A stretch of 49,456 nucleotides of DNA, from positions 1 through 49,456 of IMG/VR virus record IMGVR_UViG_3300009790_000015; one strand, given 5' to 3'. This DNA comes from a virus. The notes beneath the pieces are model-generated. The model did not search any database. It saw nothing but the letters and a program-made list of their open reading frames with translations, and was not told where the DNA came from. The position numbers and the translations under genes are program-made. Shown in pieces: positions 47,333 through 49,456 of this stretch. Within the stretch, counting starts at the first letter, position 1. Every line of letters begins with the position of its first letter.

Positions 47333-49456
47333 TATCTAGTCCTCTTATCTATATAGTCTATCATGATACTATCCACTACTCCTTTTTGATTCTGCAGCAT
47401 AACTTGTATGTTTTTACCTTTACACTTGCTAGGTAATTTAATAACAGGTGCTATATTAAATACTCTCTGTCCTTCAAGACCTGTTGTAGATCCAGTAGAA
47501 GAATCAAATGTGTGTTCTACTGCTGTTGTTCCTAGTTGTGCTCTTGTAACTGTCAGTGTAAATCCACTAACAGCTGTAACAAGCATTATCTCATCTTCTA
47601 TCATAATATAACTATTGACAGGAGGAACTAATCCTTCAATCTTAGATGTGTTAGCATTTTTACCTTTCAGTGTAAATGATGTAGCACTATTAGATATTGT
47701 AGCACTCACAAATCCACCTGTAAATGATTTAACGTGTTTATTAGTTAATACTGTTAGTTGTTGTAAATCTCCATCTACATATACAGCCATATCATCATTC
47801 CATTTTGGAGGTGTTGATATTGTGCTTAGTATAGTAGATCCAAGTGTACTTATCCTGTGAAATCTTTTATCATTAGTAACATTTGTAATTGCTAACTTCT
47901 TACTTAACCATTTCCAATCCCTAGATGTTGTATCTTTTTTATAGTTATATAAGTAAGAGTTATTTGCAATTAATATATCACCATCTTTACCTTGGACAGC
48001 TTTTAATACCTTAGGAGCTTCCCAGTAATCCCATCTATTTCTACTTATATTATAAACCCAAGCCATTGGTATATTAGTAGAATAATCTGTATCAGAAACA
48101 CCATATACAAAACATACGAATGAATTAGATTGTCCATCATAAAATATAAATGGATCTATATTCGCTGTATTCTCTGATATTTTAACTGACTCTTGCCATC
48201 CTATATCTATGCCTTCATATGTTGATATTGATAGTATATTGTTAGCTATAGGAGTAGACCTTGTACCATCGTGTAAATAAACATTGTTTTTATCTGCAAA
48301 ACACATCCCAAACTCTGTAACACAAATTGAATCTTTATTTAAACAACCTACACCTTCAAACTTATCCTCTACAAACATTTGTGTTGGATTTATTCTATAT
48401 ATGTTAGATCTATCAAAAGCCCATATTTTACCAGCAAATGATTCTATTGCTACAGGTTTAGAGTCTAATACTAAATAGTCTTTAGTGTAATCAAACTGAC
48501 TAAAGTTTCCTGGTTTAGATTTAAATATATACTTAGATGAATCATCTATTTCTGGATGATATGCTTTTGCTACAAATAAAGTATCATCTAATACAGTAGA
48601 CATTTCATAGTTTAAACTAGTGTTTGTAATATCCTCACTAATACCTGTTAATGCTGTATAAGAAGAGAATCTTTTATCATCTCTAAATGACCTAACATAG
48701 TTACCATCTGTATCTAAAGCCCAGTCTTTTGCATCCAATTCTAATTCCTTAACCATTCTGTATAAATCATTGTTTGTATTTTTTCTATATATAACTATAT
48801 GAGAAACTCTTTTGCTTAATAAGTTTGTATTCAATAATTTAATATTAACAGTTCCATGTTCATATGCTGTTGAGCTTATATCAATATCATAGAAAAATGT
48901 ACTTAATGGACTTTCTTGATAACCATCATATAGTAATGATATTTTATATTTAATATTAGAATTAGCAGGGAATTCAGTACTACCTGCTGTTAATCCTGTA
49001 ACAGATAATAATGAAGATAACACTGTATATCCATCTGCTGTCAATGATTTTGGATCTTGAATATTATCATCATTAAAATCATAGCCTCCAGTATTTTCTG
49101 CAAAAGGAGCTACAAACTGAGAAGATGAAGTTCCTGTTGCAGGTTTAACAGTTCCATTAGCCCATAATGATCCATAAGCATTATTGGCTGTTATATCTTC
49201 ATTGCTAGTTAATGCTCTAGGTAATAATTTTGTATAGGTACTATAATTTTGCTCTACTTCTTTACTCATTAAATCTAAAGGTTGGTGAACTTGGGATCGT
49301 TGATAAGAATCACTCATTGTTTCTGTTGTTCCAGTATTTCTATAATCTATACTTTGACTTGTTATTACAGATGAATTCTCACCATCTGAAATGATATTAG
49401 AAGACATTAATAGCTCATCGTCGTATGTTAAATTATTATTATATAAATTCTGAACA
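47332..49456 (-). CDS. Giant tail hub/nozzle-like virion protein, C-terminal third (continues from left end of window)
   Basis: The frame is open from the window edge down to TAG at 47332; the ATG at 49407 lies in the terminal repeat and is in frame with the gene from 4292, so it is probably not the real start. This part holds beta-rich blocks typical of tail nozzles and hubs: AGKIWAFDRSNIYRINP, ICVTEFGMCFADKNNVYLHDG, IPMAWVYNISRNRWDYWE, and a C-terminal ITNVTNDKRFHRISTLG and IQVMLQNQKGVVDS segment, resembling a propeller-like fold. The intact protein would be 2,113 residues, far larger than the 700-900 residues usual for T7-like nozzle proteins. Confidence 0.75.
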   Translation of the reverse strand, partial: VQNLYNNNLTYDDELLMSSNIISDGENSSVITSQSIDYRNTGTTETMSDSYQRSQVHQPLDLMSKEVEQNYSTYTKLLPRALTSNEDITANNAYGSLWANGTVKPATGTSSSQFVAPFAENTGGYDFNDDNIQDPKSLTADGYTVLSSLLSVTGLTAGSTEFPANSNIKYKISLLYDGYQESPLSTFFYDIDISSTAYEHGTVNIKLLNTNLLSKRVSHIVIYRKNTNNDLYRMVKELELDAKDWALDTDGNYVRSFRDDKRFSSYTALTGISEDITNTSLNYEMSTVLDDTLFVAKAYHPEIDDSSKYIFKSKPGNFSQFDYTKDYLVLDSKPVAIESFAGKIWAFDRSNIYRINPTQMFVEDKFEGVGCLNKDSICVTEFGMCFADKNNVYLHDGTRSTPIANNILSISTYEGIDIGWQESVKISENTANIDPFIFYDGQSNSFVCFVYGVSDTDYSTNIPMAWVYNISRNRWDYWEAPKVLKAVQGKDGDILIANNSYLYNYKKDTTSRDWKWLSKKLAITNVTNDKRFHRISTLGSTILSTISTPPKWNDDMAVYVDGDLQQLTVLTNKHVKSFTGGFVSATISNSATSFTLKGKNANTSKIEGLVPPVNSYIMIEDEIMLVTAVSGFTLTVTRAQLGTTAVEHTFDSSTGSTTGLEGQRVFNIAPVIKLPSKCKGKNIQVMLQNQKGVVDSIMIDYIDKRTR
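49382..49456. repeat. Right copy of the 75-bp terminal direct repeat
   Basis: Equal to bases 1-75 apart from c at 49419. It marks where the circular sequence was opened. See the left copy for interpretation. Confidence 0.9.

Noticed and set aside
49405-49407. ATG at 49407 as the real start of a 691-aa protein
   Set aside because: The frame is open upstream and continues on the circular sequence to the GTG at 4292; no ribosome site precedes this ATG.

Overview
The window reads as one complete or nearly complete genome of an AT-rich tailed phage, probably podovirus-like, cut open at an arbitrary point. The first 75 bases recur as the last 75 (one substitution, 38 t versus 49419 c). Joining the ends gives a circle of 49,381 bp, and the join makes one uninterrupted 2,113-codon gene out of the two partial reading frames at the ends. 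No integrase, repressor, tRNA, rRNA, CRISPR array or insertion sequence was seen, so a lytic life style is likely. The host cannot be named. Very AT-rich genes, a fibre end of the type common in marine phages and good Shine-Dalgarno sites (GGAGG, AGGAGA) would fit an AT-rich aquatic bacterium, but that is inference. Late arm, minus strand, in transcription order: a 62-codon gene (22029), small and large terminase, portal, scaffold-like protein, major capsid protein, decoration protein, three head-tail adaptor-like proteins, a 1,473-residue fibre, a 722-residue second fibre or spike candidate, a group of small genes with a holin-like peptide and an M15-type endolysin, a metallophosphoesterase, the 2,113-residue tail hub or nozzle protein (through the window ends), five smaller virion or ejection-type proteins, a giant 2,652-residue protein, three proteins sharing a DRFG(Y/F)G motif, a miniature MscS-like membrane protein and two one- or two-helix membrane peptides. 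Junctions are mostly TAATG or ATGA overlaps, which suggests translational coupling. Early arm, plus strand, about 22.4 to 35.06 kb: first a run of tiny genes (34 to 99 codons, several zinc-ribbon-like), nearly every one bounded by a hairpin terminator followed by a recurring T-tract plus ATGTTAA linker; then DUF6878-like, DUF6915-like and other small orphan genes; then a replication and recombination module with a DUF932 protein, an ERF-family annealing protein, a possible ssDNA-binding protein, a fused archaeo-eukaryotic primase and RecA-fold helicase, and a PD-(D/E)XK nuclease. No DNA polymerase and no T7-type RNA polymerase was recognised. The most unusual content is non-coding. Several gene-free stretches (22.08-22.37, 22.56-22.71, 24.10-24.20, 24.50-24.64, 26.07-26.16, 27.25-27.96 and 30.36-30.59 kb) are dense in perfect inverted repeats, look richer in G and C than the genes, and end in plus-strand terminators. 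The largest, about 710 nt, looks like a large ornate structured RNA. The second main point is the giant 2,652-residue protein: it carries an RxPS...GGADxDxD pattern reminiscent of the catalytic region of two-barrel RNA polymerases such as the crAss-like virion RNA polymerase. It could be an injected polymerase, which would explain why no early-arm RNA polymerase is seen. The two arms diverge at about 21.6-22.4 kb and converge at 35.06 kb, where the last stop codons of both strands overlap.
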